Of a stretch of DNA of 41,743 nucleotides, positions 1 to 9,242 are shown in pieces; positions within the stretch are counted from its first letter, which is position 1; the number at the start of each line of letters is the position of its first letter. The notes under the pieces are model-generated. The model was not told the origin of the DNA, made no database searches, and worked only from the letters and a program-made list of their open reading frames with translations. A program made the translations under genes and the position numbers. This DNA comes from Burkholderiales bacterium. GTDB lineage: Bacteria; Pseudomonadota; Gammaproteobacteria; Burkholderiales; Burkholderiaceae_C. The stretch is taken from positions 1 through 41,743 of the forward strand of contig JAGWUS010000033.1 in the NCBI GenBank assembly GCA_028868305.1. The letters are read 5' to 3'.

Positions 1-609
1 GAGGGCAAGCTGGCTGAAAAACTGGCCTACACCGAAGGCACACTGTACCGCCGTGGCAACTTCAATGGCACCGGCGACCAGTTGCTGGTGGATGCGCTGA
101 TGGACGTGCAGGGTGCCGAGATTGCGTTCTCACCTGGCTTCCGCTGGGGTACTACGCTGCTACCGGGCCAGGCCATCACCCGGGAGTGGCTGATGGACAT
201 GACTGCGACCACCTATTCCTACGCCACAGTGACCGAGATGACCGGCGAAACCATCAAGACCGTGCTGGAAGACGTGTGCGACAACCTGTTCAACCCTGAC
301 CCTTACTACCAGCAGGGCGGTGACATGGTACGCGTCGGTGGCTTGCAATATAGCTGCAACCCCTCCGCTGGCATGGGTAAGCGCATCGATGACATGCGCA
401 TTAACGGCAAAGCGATTGAAGCCAGCAAGAAATACAAGGTGGCTGGCTGGGCGCCTGTGGCCGAAGAGGCCAAGTCTGCAGGCAACAAGATGGTGTGGGA
501 CGTGGTGGAAACCTGGCTTAAAGCCAAGGGTGGCAAAATTGCGCCACGCAAGCTCAATGCGCCTACTCTGATTGGCGTCAAGCCCAATCCGGGGTACGCT
601 GACACCTGA
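1..609 (+). CDS. soxB: Thiosulfohydrolase SoxB, C-terminal part (5' truncated by window edge)
   Basis: The reading frame is open from base 1 and ends at the TGA at 607-609, so this is the last 202 residues of a longer protein. The residues match the C-terminal 5'-nucleotidase-like domain of SoxB, including the stretch FSPGFRWGTTLLPG and the DNLFNPDPYYQQGGDMVR region. SoxB is the periplasmic dimanganese hydrolase of the Sox complex; it releases sulfate from the thiosulfate-derived group carried on the SoxYZ cysteine. The metal-binding N-terminal half and any Tat signal lie outside the window. The following DUF3422 gene starts 2 bases after the stop, so the two are probably co-transcribed. The family assignment is firm. 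The rest of the sox operon is inferred to lie upstream. Confidence 0.9.
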   Translation, partial: EGKLAEKLAYTEGTLYRRGNFNGTGDQLLVDALMDVQGAEIAFSPGFRWGTTLLPGQAITREWLMDMTATTYSYATVTEMTGETIKTVLEDVCDNLFNPDPYYQQGGDMVRVGGLQYSCNPSAGMGKRIDDMRINGKAIEASKKYKVAGWAPVAEEAKSAGNKMVWDVVETWLKAKGGKIAPRKLNAPTLIGVKPNPGYADT

Positions 610-611
610 CC

Positions 612-1949
612 ATGACACCTGCCACCACTTCGTTGAATACCTGTTTGCCAGCGGACGATGCGCTGCGAGCCCAGTTGCACAACGAGGTGCACGCCCGGCC
701 ACAGGCACGTATTCGCCTGCCGGCTCTGGTGGTGTATGTGGCGGTTCTCAATGAAGGGGTGAGCCGTGAACAGGAGTGCGCCCACCTGCGTTTGCTGCCC
801 GGCCAGGAGCAGTTGGGTGTCGACCAGTTGCAGGGTAACTTTCTGCGCTTGCGGTTTGGTGGCTACACCCTGAAATGGGAGCGCCACTCCGAGTTCACCC
901 GCTACTCGATGGTACAACCCCTGCCCGAGCAGGTTGCGCTGGGTGCCATCAACCCTGAATTGCTCAATGCCGTGGTGTTGAAGCCGGAGTGGTTGCGCGC
1001 TATTCCGGGGCGCACGATTGCGGCGATCAAGCTGGCGATGGTGCATGGAGACATTGGCAATGCCGAAGCCACCATGGAGCAGGCACGCCAGTGGTTTGGC
1101 GAGCATCCGCTGGTCGCGTCGGTGCTGGGCAATAACAGCCATTCCTGGGCGGTGACCGACTTTGTGCTGCGTCCCAGTGGTTTTGAGCGGATGCTGGTTG
1201 TTGCACCGGCGGATACGTCGCAGACCCGGGCGGGCAGGGTGTCGCAACGCTTGCTGGAGCTCGAAACCTACCGTTTGATGGCTTTGCGTGGACTGCCGGT
1301 GGCCAAGGCCCTGGGGTCCATGCTGGCCGCGTCGGAGCGCGCGCTGGCGGACATTACGGCCCAACTGGAAAACAAGTCGGCTTCAGACCAGGACTTGCTG
1401 GACACACTGATATCCCTGGCCGCCGGGGTGGAGCGGGCAACCGCCGAGCATGTGTACCGGTTTTCGGCCACCCGGGCCTATCACACGCTGGTGGCGCAGC
1501 GCATTCACGAACTGCGCGAGAAGGCCATTCCCGGTACCCAGACCATCGGTGAGTTCATGCAACGGCGGCTGTCGCCCGCCATGGCCACAGTGGCTGCCAC
1601 GGCCCAGCGGCTTGCGTCCCTGTCGGAGCGCGTAGCGCGTACCAGCGCCCTGTTGCGCACCCGGGTCGATATTGCGACTGAAGTGCAGAACCAGCAGTTG
1701 CTGGAGAAACTCACCCGCGGCCAAGAGTTGCAATTGCGCCTGCAAAGCACGGTTGAGGGGCTGTCCATTGCAGCGATCTCTTACTATGTGGTCAGTCTTT
1801 TGCTGTACGGTGCCAAGGCTGCAAAAGGTGCCGGTGTCCCCATCAACCCGGAAGTCGCGGCGGGTGCCCTGATACCGCTGGTGCTGTGGGGCGTATGGAG
1901 CGCAACGCAGCGCATTCACCGCAAGATTCACGCCCCTGCGCAAGACTGA
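612..1949 (+). CDS. DUF3422 family membrane-anchored protein
   Basis: A 445-residue protein that begins with the family hallmark HNEVHARP (about residues 22-29), which identifies DUF3422, a proteobacterial family of unknown function. The middle is long and helical. Two hydrophobic stretches near the C-terminus (about 383-400 and 412-430) predict a membrane hairpin, leaving most of the protein on one side of the inner membrane. The ATG lies 2 bases after the soxB stop, and no good ribosome site is visible, so translational coupling to soxB is likely. The stop codon directly abuts the stop of the convergent PilZ gene with no base between. The biochemical role is unknown. Adjacency to soxB is the only functional hint and may be incidental. 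Confidence 0.85.
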   Translation: MTPATTSLNTCLPADDALRAQLHNEVHARPQARIRLPALVVYVAVLNEGVSREQECAHLRLLPGQEQLGVDQLQGNFLRLRFGGYTLKWERHSEFTRYSMVQPLPEQVALGAINPELLNAVVLKPEWLRAIPGRTIAAIKLAMVHGDIGNAEATMEQARQWFGEHPLVASVLGNNSHSWAVTDFVLRPSGFERMLVVAPADTSQTRAGRVSQRLLELETYRLMALRGLPVAKALGSMLAASERALADITAQLENKSASDQDLLDTLISLAAGVERATAEHVYRFSATRAYHTLVAQRIHELREKAIPGTQTIGEFMQRRLSPAMATVAATAQRLASLSERVARTSALLRTRVDIATEVQNQQLLEKLTRGQELQLRLQSTVEGLSIAAISYYVVSLLLYGAKAAKGAGVPINPEVAAGALIPLVLWGVWSATQRIHRKIHAPAQD

Positions 1950-2609
1950 TCAGGCTTGTGGTGTCTGCGTCAGGTAGTGCAGCACCAGCTTGTCTTCGCG
2001 CGTGAGGTTCTGGAATGCCATGCCAATGAAGTACGACTCTTCGTAGGTTCCCTTGTTGTTGTGGCACACCCTCGCCTGCAGTTTGAGCTGCATCGGGCTA
2101 TCGTCGACGGTCACGTCCATGGTCAGGCTCAATGGTGCACCGATGGCCGCAAGGGGTTTTTCGGCCTTGATCATGGCCCCTGCAACGCTGATGTCAATCA
2201 GTGCGACGCTGGTATCGCCCTGTGACTCGTGCACCCTGGTGGGCCAGGAAGTTCTGGTGCGCATTGACCGGCGCACCAGCCTAGCATCTACCTGGGGCGG
2301 ATAGGCCAGCAAGGCGTAGACGAATGGTTTCTCGAAAGTCTGCAGTACCCTGGTCAGAAAGGAGTATTCATACTGGCCGGTAAAGCCGCGCACCACGCAG
2401 ATTTCACCCTCAGTCAGTCCGGTCTGTTCGCTGTCTGCTCCGATAGGGCCCACCATGACGCCCTTGCCCTCAATGGCTCCAAAGTATTGGGATTCCTTTT
2501 TGCTGGCGCCTTCCACCAGGCGACGCGTTTGCAGGGCCATGCCAACCCTTAGTCCTAGGGAGCGCAGGGGCAGGCGATTGACTTCAGGTGCTTCGCTGTT
2601 CTGATCCAT
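1950..2609 (-). CDS. PilZ-domain flagellar brake protein (YcgR-like)
   Basis: A 219-residue protein with two parts: an N-terminal YcgR-like beta domain (about 15-105) and a C-terminal PilZ domain (about 110-212). The cyclic-di-GMP binding signature is intact: R113-R114-S-M-R117 and D139-x-S141-x-x-G144. In the family, the c-di-GMP-bound protein interacts with the flagellar motor and slows swimming. It is the second gene of a short minus-strand operon: its ATG lies 3 bases after the stop of the upstream alpha/beta hydrolase. A c-di-GMP phosphodiesterase is encoded at 6819-9173, so both an enzyme for and a receptor of this messenger lie in the window. The family is certain. A motility role is inferred from family knowledge. 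Confidence 0.85.
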   Translation of the reverse strand: MDQNSEAPEVNRLPLRSLGLRVGMALQTRRLVEGASKKESQYFGAIEGKGVMVGPIGADSEQTGLTEGEICVVRGFTGQYEYSFLTRVLQTFEKPFVYALLAYPPQVDARLVRRSMRTRTSWPTRVHESQGDTSVALIDISVAGAMIKAEKPLAAIGAPLSLTMDVTVDDSPMQLKLQARVCHNNKGTYEESYFIGMAFQNLTREDKLVLHYLTQTPQA

Positions 2610-2612
2610 ATT

Positions 2613-3647
2613 TCAATTTCCCTGTCGGGGCAGGGCCTGAACCCACTCGGTGATGGTGTGTGCCATGGGGAGGGTGGCCTCCGGTGCCCGGATGTCGCCG
2701 GCCAGCACGTGTTGGCCCCTGCTTTTGCTGTAGGTCACAGCCTCAATGGTCTTCAGTGGTGCGCCGATGCGGGTAAACGCTGACTGAGTTTCCAGGGGAT
2801 CCACGGTCTGGTCCTGCTCGCTGTACAGTACCAGTAACGGGGTTTGAAAGGTTGACAGATCACTTTCTCGCACAGCCTTGACCAGGGCCATCATCGGAAA
2901 CAGGGCACGTGTGGGGTAGCTTGAGGTCCATGCATTGGCTTCCCGGGCATCCTGGGGAGCCCAGCCACGGGTCTCGCCTTCCAAGGCCAGTGCAATCGTC
3001 TTGCCCCAGTGGCCGTTGATGAGCTCGGCCTTCTTGTCTTTGGGGCCAAAGTTGGGAGATACAAAGGCATGCGCAGCTACACGGCGTGCTTCCGGGCTGG
3101 TTGCCAGCCAAGTCGCAAGGGTGGATCCGGTGGAGCAACTGATAACGAGCACGCGTTCACCCAGGGTCTGACCAATCAGCACCGCTTCCAGTGCGTCGGC
3201 CATCCAGTCCTGCGCCGTGGCTTCACCCATGGCGGCGCCAGCGCGCCCATGGCCGCTGAGCCGGGTATAGAACACATTGGCACCGAGTGCTTTGGCCACC
3301 AGCTCGGCCAACGGCGCAGTCTCCAGGCGGCTGGCTGAAAACCCATGCAGGTAGACCACCGACCAGGGGGTGCGCTGGTGGTCAGGGGCATTCCAGACGA
3401 TGCCCTTGGCATTGCCCGGCTTGATGTCGGTAAAAGCGGCCTCGCTGTGTTGCAGCCAGCCGTCGAGCGTCGCAATAGTCTGTGGGGGGAGCGGGCGCAG
3501 CGTTGGCGCATTGGTGCCCAGAGTATTGCGCGGTCCGGCCATGAACACCACGGCCGCGACCAGCACCACGGCCAGCAGGGTCAGGGCAAGCCGATACCAG
3601 AGCCCGCCGCGCGGCCTGCTTTTCGGTGGCATGAAAAGGGGTTTCAA
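2613..3647 (-). CDS. Membrane-anchored alpha/beta hydrolase
   Basis: A 344-residue serine hydrolase of unknown substrate. An N-terminal hydrophobic helix (about 18-37) anchors it or acts as an uncleaved signal, so the catalytic domain is probably periplasmic. The oxyanion motif HGFSAS starts at residue 101. The nucleophile is S172 in S-C-S172-T-G, an elbow with Ser in place of the usual first Gly. The acid is in the SEQDQTVDP stretch and the base is the His of GQHVLAGD. I chose the TTG at 3647 because a GGAGAG site lies 8 bases upstream; the ATG at 3632 has no visible ribosome site. It is the first gene of a pair with the PilZ protein. Confidence 0.75.
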   Translation of the reverse strand: MKPLFMPPKSRPRGGLWYRLALTLLAVVLVAAVVFMAGPRNTLGTNAPTLRPLPPQTIATLDGWLQHSEAAFTDIKPGNAKGIVWNAPDHQRTPWSVVYLHGFSASRLETAPLAELVAKALGANVFYTRLSGHGRAGAAMGEATAQDWMADALEAVLIGQTLGERVLVISCSTGSTLATWLATSPEARRVAAHAFVSPNFGPKDKKAELINGHWGKTIALALEGETRGWAPQDAREANAWTSSYPTRALFPMMALVKAVRESDLSTFQTPLLVLYSEQDQTVDPLETQSAFTRIGAPLKTIEAVTYSKSRGQHVLAGDIRAPEATLPMAHTITEWVQALPRQGN

Positions 3648-3717
3648 GTCGTTGTCTCTCCGGGATACTGGCTAAGATGGTACACCGGCTCATGGGGTCA
3701 CAATCAAAGGTTTGTCT

Positions 3718-4185
3718 ATGGAATTCTGGCGGTTTGCCCGGCTTATGGTGCTGTGGCTTGTGATTTGGGTGGCGGGGTGCGCCATGGTTAACGACAAAGC
3801 CTTGCGGCTTTTTTCCAGCAAGGTCCCTGCCTATGCCATAGTTAACAAGCAGCTGTTGCATGGCGAAATGGTGTTATTGCCAGACCGGACCGGCAACCTT
3901 GCACTCGCAGGAGGGCAAGGTGCCATCAGCAACTGCTCTGGTCAGGTTTTGTACGAAGCCACCACCGGAGGCACCGTGGATTTGCATTGCAACGAAGGCA
4001 CTGCGCTGACCATGCGCTACAGCCTGCTCAGTGAAACCCGGGGCTATGCCTATGGCGCTGCTGCGGGGGGTGCCCCTGCCAGTCTGACATTTGGTCTGCC
4101 ACCAGCACAGGCGGTTGCCTACCTGACCGTGCCTGCTGGTAAGAAACTGCTGGTAAACGGGGGCGACAGTCTGGAGTTGCAATGA
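3718..4185 (+). CDS. Hypothetical lipoprotein
   Basis: A protein of about 155 residues with a lipoprotein signal: a charged start (MEFWRFARL), a hydrophobic core and a lipobox ending V-A-G-C near residue 21. The mature part is small, rich in Gly and Ala and without a recognised domain. The ATG at 3718 is preferred over the in-frame TTG at 3712 because AAAGG at 3706-3710 lies 7 bases before it. The stop overlaps the next gene's start (ATGA at 4182-4185), so the two form an operon. I do not recognise the family. The lipobox makes outer- or inner-membrane anchoring likely. Confidence 0.65.
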   Translation: MEFWRFARLMVLWLVIWVAGCAMVNDKALRLFSSKVPAYAIVNKQLLHGEMVLLPDRTGNLALAGGQGAISNCSGQVLYEATTGGTVDLHCNEGTALTMRYSLLSETRGYAYGAAAGGAPASLTFGLPPAQAVAYLTVPAGKKLLVNGGDSLELQ

Positions 4186-5297
4186 CCCAGGTGGCGGAAC
4201 AGGTTGACTGTGTTGTCATCGGCGCGGGGGTGGTTGGGCTTGCGGTGGCGCGTGCGCTGGCGCTAGTGGGCCACGAGGTGCTGGTGCTGGAAGCCTGCGA
4301 TGCCGTTGGCACCCAGACCAGTGCCCGCAACAGCGAGGTTATCCATGCCGGCATCTATTACCCGGCAGCTTCGCTGAAGGCGCAGCTGTGTGTGCAGGGC
4401 AAAGCGATGTTGTACGACTATTGCCAGGAGCGCAATGTGGCGCACCGGCGCTGTGGAAAATTTATTGTGGCCACCTCGGCAGCTCAGCTGTCTGAACTTG
4501 AGGCCATACAGGCCCGCGCAGCTGCCAATGGTGTCAACGACCTGGTGGTGCTGGATGCCGCCCAAGCGCATGCGGCAGAGCCCGCCCTGCGGTGCGTGGG
4601 GGCTTTGCATTCGCCGTCCACGGGCATTGTGGACAGCCATGCGCTGATGCTGGCCCTGTTGGGCGATCTGGAGAATGCGGGTGGTGTTTTGGCATTGAAT
4701 TCGCCGATAGCCCTCGCCAAATGTGCCCAAACAGCTATTGAATTGATAGCGGTTGATGGCACCCGCCTGCTGGCCAAGACCGTAGTCAATGCCGCTGGCG
4801 TATCGGCCCCGGCGCTGGCAGCGCGGTTTGATGGTCTGAAACCGGAACTTGTTCCGACGCCCTATTACGCCAAGGGAAATTACTTCAGCCTGGCGGGGCG
4901 CAGCCCGTTCTCGCGCCTGATCTACCCGGTGCCTGAAGCCGCAGGGCTCGGTGTTCACCTGACGCTGGATATGGGGGGACAGACACGTTTTGGCCCCGAC
5001 GTGCAGTGGGTGGAGCGCCCGGATGACCTTGAGGTACAAGCCCGGCGCGGTGAGGTTTTTTATGCAGAAGTCCGCAAGTATTGGCCAGAACTGGCCGATG
5101 GGGCGCTGATACCGGCCTACGCAGGCATCCGTCCCAAGATCCATGGTCCGCACGAAGCCGCGCGGGATTTTTGCATTCAGGGTCCGGCCGATCACGGGGT
5201 GCCGGGGCTGGTGAATCTGTTTGGTATTGAGTCGCCAGGACTGACCAGTGCCTTGGCGATAGCCCGATACGTGGCGATGCTGTTACGTGCCGGGTAA
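4182..5297 (+). CDS. FAD-dependent oxidoreductase, L-2-hydroxyglutarate oxidase-like
   Basis: A 371-residue flavoprotein of the DAO superfamily. The N-terminal Rossmann fold has G14-x-G16-x-x-G19, followed by the [15 protein letters not shown] block (about 49-63), which is characteristic of L-2-hydroxyglutarate dehydrogenase/oxidase (LhgO/L2HGDH) relatives. The C-terminal end carries the second FAD-contacting motif ([15 protein letters not shown]). In that family the enzyme oxidises L-2-hydroxyglutarate to 2-oxoglutarate, passing electrons to the quinone pool or O2; the substrate here is inferred from family only. A 17-nt dispersed hairpin repeat (4734-4750) lies inside the coding region and encodes residues around 185-190 without breaking the frame. 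The start overlaps the upstream lipoprotein stop. Confidence 0.82.
   Translation: MTQVAEQVDCVVIGAGVVGLAVARALALVGHEVLVLEACDAVGTQTSARNSEVIHAGIYYPAASLKAQLCVQGKAMLYDYCQERNVAHRRCGKFIVATSAAQLSELEAIQARAAANGVNDLVVLDAAQAHAAEPALRCVGALHSPSTGIVDSHALMLALLGDLENAGGVLALNSPIALAKCAQTAIELIAVDGTRLLAKTVVNAAGVSAPALAARFDGLKPELVPTPYYAKGNYFSLAGRSPFSRLIYPVPEAAGLGVHLTLDMGGQTRFGPDVQWVERPDDLEVQARRGEVFYAEVRKYWPELADGALIPAYAGIRPKIHGPHEAARDFCIQGPADHGVPGLVNLFGIESPGLTSALAIARYVAMLLRAG
4734..4750. repeat. 17-nt hairpin repeat GCTAY-N7-RTAGC (copy 1, intragenic)
   Basis: GCTATTGAATTGATAGC: 5-base arms around a 7-base centre. It lies inside the L2HGDH-like gene and is read in frame. It has the same length and pattern as the copies at 9618, 23354, 24908 and 39873. 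Confidence 0.6.
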
Positions 5298-5339
5298 AGT
5301 CGGGTGACCTGCAACCGTTTTTCCGGAATGGCGTTTCCA

Positions 5340-6212
5340 ATGAGTTTGTTTGTTCAGCGCTGGTCACGACGCACGGCGCTAGCCGTGTCCGCTGTGGCCC
5401 TGCTCGCCGGATGCGTCGGGTTGCAGCAGCAATTTGGAAGCGCGCGCATGGAGACGCTGCATGTGCTGACCAAACGCATGGATCTGCTCACCATCCATGC
5501 CGGGCAACCGCGCCGGATACTGAAGCGCATTGCCGTAACCGGTCTGGGGCCAGGCGATACCTTGGTCGGCATGGATTACCGGGTTGCCCGCGGTGTGCTG
5601 TACGCCGTGTCGCAGAAGGGTATTGTCTACACGCTGGATGCCAATACCGGCGTGCTCAAGGCGGTTTCCACCAAGCCTCTGAACAAGCCTTTGGAAGGCA
5701 GTTTGTTTGGCGTCGACTTTAACCCCGTGGCGGACCGCATCCGCGTGGTCAGCAACACCGGCACCAACTTCCGGCTGCATCCGGACACTGGTGCACTGGC
5801 AGCCACCGATCCACCACTGGTGTATGCACCTGGTGATGTCCAGTCCGCGTTCAAGCCGGAGGTGGTGGCTGCAGCCTACACCTACAACAAGAAAGACGAC
5901 AAGCTCACCACCAACTACGCCATCGACCGCCGCGCGGGCTATCTGGTGACACAGGGTTCGGTGGAAGGCCAGCAGCCCGTGGTGTCACCCAACACCGGGC
6001 AGCTGCGCACCGTGGGGCCCCTGGGCCTTGGGCCGCTGACGAATGCGTCGCTTGACATTGCCGATGTGACCGGCGCCGCGTTTGCGGCGGTCAGCACCGC
6101 ATCGCAGGCCGTAACGCGCCTGTACCTCATCAACCTCGCAACCGGCAAGGCCGATCTGCTGGGCATCGTGGGCGATGGCGATCCCATTCTTGGCCTGGCT
6201 GTGGAGCCATGA
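5340..6212 (+). CDS. DUF4394 domain lipoprotein
   Basis: About 290 residues from the ATG at 5340. The frame is also open from a GTG at 5304 and an ATG at 5328. I prefer 5340 because the product then begins with a compact lipoprotein signal (MSLFVQRWSRR, a hydrophobic core, lipobox L-L-A-G-C). The mature part matches DUF4394, a beta-propeller-like domain of unknown function, with the typical GVDFNPVADRIRVVSNTGTNFRLHPDTG-like block around residues 122-150. In this family the repeated strands resemble secreted adhesion or surface proteins. The gene starts 42 bases after the flavoprotein and ends 13 bases before the cupredoxin gene. The role is unknown; a location at the cell envelope is likely. 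Confidence 0.75.
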   Translation: MSLFVQRWSRRTALAVSAVALLAGCVGLQQQFGSARMETLHVLTKRMDLLTIHAGQPRRILKRIAVTGLGPGDTLVGMDYRVARGVLYAVSQKGIVYTLDANTGVLKAVSTKPLNKPLEGSLFGVDFNPVADRIRVVSNTGTNFRLHPDTGALAATDPPLVYAPGDVQSAFKPEVVAAAYTYNKKDDKLTTNYAIDRRAGYLVTQGSVEGQQPVVSPNTGQLRTVGPLGLGPLTNASLDIADVTGAAFAAVSTASQAVTRLYLINLATGKADLLGIVGDGDPILGLAVEP

Positions 6213-6225
6213 GGCCGTGGCGCAC

Positions 6226-6822
6226 ATGAAACGCCTGCTGCTGGTGTCCTCTCTGTGGATGGCAGGCCTTGCCATGGCTGCGCGTGTGAGCGTGCAGGTG
6301 AACGATGGTAGCGGCAAGCCGCTGGCCGATGCGGTGGTGTTTCTGGAGTCGGCTGCTGCCAAGGCGGCGGCCAGGCCCATAGTAGGTGCGGAAATTGCGC
6401 AAGCCGGCAAGCAGTTTGCGCCCTCGGTCACCGTGGTGCCTGTTGGCTCATCGGTACACTTTCCCAACCGCGATACCGTGCGCCACCATGTGTATTCTTT
6501 TTCGCCAGCCAAGACGTTTGAGCTCAAGCTCTATACCGGTACACCGACCAACCCGGTGCTGTTCGACAAAGCCGGTGTGGTGGTGCTGGGCTGCAATATC
6601 CATGACCACATGATTGCCTGGGTGCTGGTGGTGGAAACACCGTACTACGGCAAGACCAATGACGAAGGCATGTTGACGCTGAACAATGTGGCGGCCGGAG
6701 CTTACCGTTTGCGCTCCTGGCACAGCGCCATGGCGCCGGGGTCGATGCCGCAGAGCCTGGCGGTCACGGTTGCCGCTACAGACGCCAGTGTTGGCGTCGT
6801 ATTGAAGGGAGTCACTCCTTGA
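6226..6822 (+). CDS. Cupredoxin-like periplasmic protein (methylamine utilization-like)
   Basis: A 198-residue protein with a Sec signal (MKRLLLVSS, cleavage near AMA-A at about 18-19). A carboxypeptidase-regulatory-like beta domain follows (about 20-60). The cupredoxin part has the blue-copper layout: H87/H88 in RHHVYSF, then C123, H126, H128 and M129 in the GCNIHDHM block. This supports copper binding and single-electron transfer in the periplasm. I chose the ATG at 6226 because it begins a clean signal peptide; the longer frame from 6175 overlaps the preceding gene. The stop (6820-6822) overlaps the TTG start of the EAL gene, so the copper protein and the c-di-GMP enzyme are translationally coupled. 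Confidence 0.75.
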   Translation: MKRLLLVSSLWMAGLAMAARVSVQVNDGSGKPLADAVVFLESAAAKAAARPIVGAEIAQAGKQFAPSVTVVPVGSSVHFPNRDTVRHHVYSFSPAKTFELKLYTGTPTNPVLFDKAGVVVLGCNIHDHMIAWVLVVETPYYGKTNDEGMLTLNNVAAGAYRLRSWHSAMAPGSMPQSLAVTVAATDASVGVVLKGVTP

Positions 6823-9173
6823 GTTGGATGCAATCGCTACGACAGTATTACCGCCACGGAGGGCTGGTCAGCCGCATTGTGCTGTTGTCGGTTGCGCTGT
6901 TGCTGGTCATTCAGATCTCGGTGCAGATCATCGTGCGCAGCAGTATTCAGGACAGCGTGCGCGCCAACCTGCAGCGCGAGTTGGCGTCCGATGCCAAGGT
7001 GTGGGCCCGTCTGGTAGAGCAGAACGCGCAGCGGCTGCAGCTGGGTGCTTCGGTGCTGGCGTCGGACTTCGGCTTTCGGGCAGCAGTTTCGTCGGGGGAT
7101 GCGGAAACCATTGAGTCGGCCCTCGAAAACCATGGTGCCCGCATCGGGTCAACCGTGTCAGCGTTTCTGGATACGCGTTTTCAGCTCAAGGCCATGGTCA
7201 ACACCCAGGACAAGGCCGCGATCCAGTCCATCCTGGCCGATCTGGGGCAGGGCATGGCGGGCAGCGGGCAGAAGGGGCGCATGGCCCTGGTGCAGGGTCG
7301 GCTGCACCAATTTGTGATGGTGCCGGTGCGTGCGCCCTTGCTGGTGGGCTGGGTCATCATGGGCTTTGCGGTAGACCAGTCGCTGGCGTCCGACATGCAG
7401 GCGCTCTCTTCTGCGCAGGTGGTGATTGCTGACCGGCAACTGGCGGCATCGCCCGGCCTGATTCACACCACATTGCCGGCCTTCACCGCCAAAGAGCTGA
7501 AGACCTTGCCGGCATCTGGCGGCATGTTGGCGCTGGATGGCAATGAATTCGCTGTGCTGAGTTTTCCGGTGGATGGCACGTCATCCACACTGCAGGCGGT
7601 TTTGCTGCGCTCCAGTGCCCAGGCGCAGGCTGTGTTTGAGCGTATGCAATGGGTGCTGCTGGTGATCGATATTGCGGGCCTGCTCCTGTTCATTGTGGGC
7701 AGCAGCATCATAGGGCGGCGCGTTTCCCGGCCGCTGGACCTGCTGGTGGAAGACGCCGAGCGTATCGGGCAGGGTGATTATTCCCACGCCGTGGCCGACT
7801 TCGGGCGGCGGGACGAAGTAGGCAACCTGGCCCGCTCCTTTGACCGCATGCGCCTGAACATCCAGTCCAGCCAGGCAGAAATACGGCAGCTGGCCTACTG
7901 GGACCGGCTGACCGGTTTGCCCAATCGCGCGCAGCTCAGGGAAGTACTGCAATCGCACCTGGCAGATGCGCAGGACGAAACGCTGTCCGTCGTCATGCTG
8001 GACCTGAACCGGTTCAAACACATCAACGACGTTCTGGGCTATGCCTTTGGCGACCGGGTGCTGACTGCTGTGGGTCAGCGCCTGACCCGGCTGGCCGATG
8101 CAGAGGACCTGATGGTGGCCCGCATTGGTGGCGGCCAGTTTGCCCTGATGCTGGCCGGGCGCGATGCGCCCGCAGCGATTGATCTGATCCGCAAGGTGAC
8201 CGAGGCCTTGCAAGACCCAGTCACTCTGGACGGGCAGGCCGTGGACATCAGCGCGGCCATGGGGGTAGCCTGCTGGCCTGCGCACGCCCAGCAGGCCGAT
8301 GCACTGCTGGGCCATGCCGAGGTGGCCATGTACGCCGCCAAGCGCAAGAGTGTGGGCATGCTGGTTTACGAGCCCACGCTGGACTCGGGCAGTGCGCAGA
8401 CCCTGTCGTTGTTGTCCGAGTTGCGCCAGGCGCTCGATGGCAACCAGTTGCGCCTTTTCCTGCAACCCAAAATTTGCCTCAAAGACAACACGGTGGCGGC
8501 AGCTGAAGCGCTGGTGCGGTGGCAGCATCCGGTGCGTGGCATGGTGCAGCCCTTCCAGTTCATTCCGTTTGCGGAGCAGACCGGTTTTATCCGTTATCTG
8601 ACGCTCTGGATGTTTGAAGAGGCCGCGCGCCAGTGGCATGCGCTGCAGCCGGCCGAGGGCCAGTTGCGCATTGCCATCAATTTGTCGACGCGCGACCTGA
8701 TGGACCTGGATTTCCCGGCGCGCATTGATGCCATCCTGCTCATGCACGATGTGCCGCGCAGCGGTTTCTGCCTGGAGATTACCGAGAGCGCCATCATGGA
8801 CGATCCGCAGCGTGCGCAAAACACGCTGGAAGAACTGTCGCGCAGCGGCTTCAAGCTCTCGATTGACGACTTTGGTACCGGGTATTCATCACTGGCCTAT
8901 CTCAAGACCCTGCCGGTGAATGAGCTCAAGATCGACAAATCGTTTGTGATGGGCATGGAAAGCGACGAGAGCGACGCCAAGATTGTGCGTTCCACCATCG
9001 ACCTGGCCCACAACCTGGGCTTGACCGTGGTTGCCGAAGGCGTGGAGAACGCCCACATCTACCAGATCCTGGCCGACCTGCACTGCGATGAGGCCCAGGG
9101 CTACCATATGAGCAAGCCCATGCCAGCCTCTGAATTCAGGGCCTGGTGTGACCGCTGGGCGGTGCCGGCCTGA
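6819..9173 (+). CDS. Membrane sensor c-di-GMP phosphodiesterase (HAMP, degenerate GGDEF, EAL)
   Basis: A 784-residue inner-membrane signalling enzyme. TM1 is about 17-39, a periplasmic sensor of about 240 residues follows, TM2 is about 278-298, then HAMP (about 299-351), GGDEF (about 355-520) and EAL (about 528-780). The diguanylate cyclase signature is degenerate: residues 437-441 read GGGQF instead of GGDEF, so cyclase activity is probably lost. The EAL domain looks active: E563-A-L, the Asn of INLST, the Glu of LEITES, the DDFGTGYSS loop, the Lys of KIDKSF and the Glu of VVAEGVEN. It should hydrolyse c-di-GMP to pGpG. The TTG start at 6819 is supported by AAGGGA at 6805-6810, 8 bases upstream; the ATG at 6828 is too far from that site. 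Confidence 0.88.
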   Translation: MSWMQSLRQYYRHGGLVSRIVLLSVALLLVIQISVQIIVRSSIQDSVRANLQRELASDAKVWARLVEQNAQRLQLGASVLASDFGFRAAVSSGDAETIESALENHGARIGSTVSAFLDTRFQLKAMVNTQDKAAIQSILADLGQGMAGSGQKGRMALVQGRLHQFVMVPVRAPLLVGWVIMGFAVDQSLASDMQALSSAQVVIADRQLAASPGLIHTTLPAFTAKELKTLPASGGMLALDGNEFAVLSFPVDGTSSTLQAVLLRSSAQAQAVFERMQWVLLVIDIAGLLLFIVGSSIIGRRVSRPLDLLVEDAERIGQGDYSHAVADFGRRDEVGNLARSFDRMRLNIQSSQAEIRQLAYWDRLTGLPNRAQLREVLQSHLADAQDETLSVVMLDLNRFKHINDVLGYAFGDRVLTAVGQRLTRLADAEDLMVARIGGGQFALMLAGRDAPAAIDLIRKVTEALQDPVTLDGQAVDISAAMGVACWPAHAQQADALLGHAEVAMYAAKRKSVGMLVYEPTLDSGSAQTLSLLSELRQALDGNQLRLFLQPKICLKDNTVAAAEALVRWQHPVRGMVQPFQFIPFAEQTGFIRYLTLWMFEEAARQWHALQPAEGQLRIAINLSTRDLMDLDFPARIDAILLMHDVPRSGFCLEITESAIMDDPQRAQNTLEELSRSGFKLSIDDFGTGYSSLAYLKTLPVNELKIDKSFVMGMESDESDAKIVRSTIDLAHNLGLTVVAEGVENAHIYQILADLHCDEAQGYHMSKPMPASEFRAWCDRWAVPA

Positions 9174-9242
9174 CCTTGGCGCAAAGTAAGTGCTCCACTC
9201 TAGAAGCTTCATATCCAGGTTTTTGTAAGAGTTTGGCAAGCA

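Noticed and set aside
306..1364. 352-residue minus-strand open frame
   Set aside because: It lies antisense to soxB and the DUF3422 gene, both with clear family motifs, and its translation is rich in His, Gln and Arg with no domain pattern, as expected of a shadow in GC-rich DNA.
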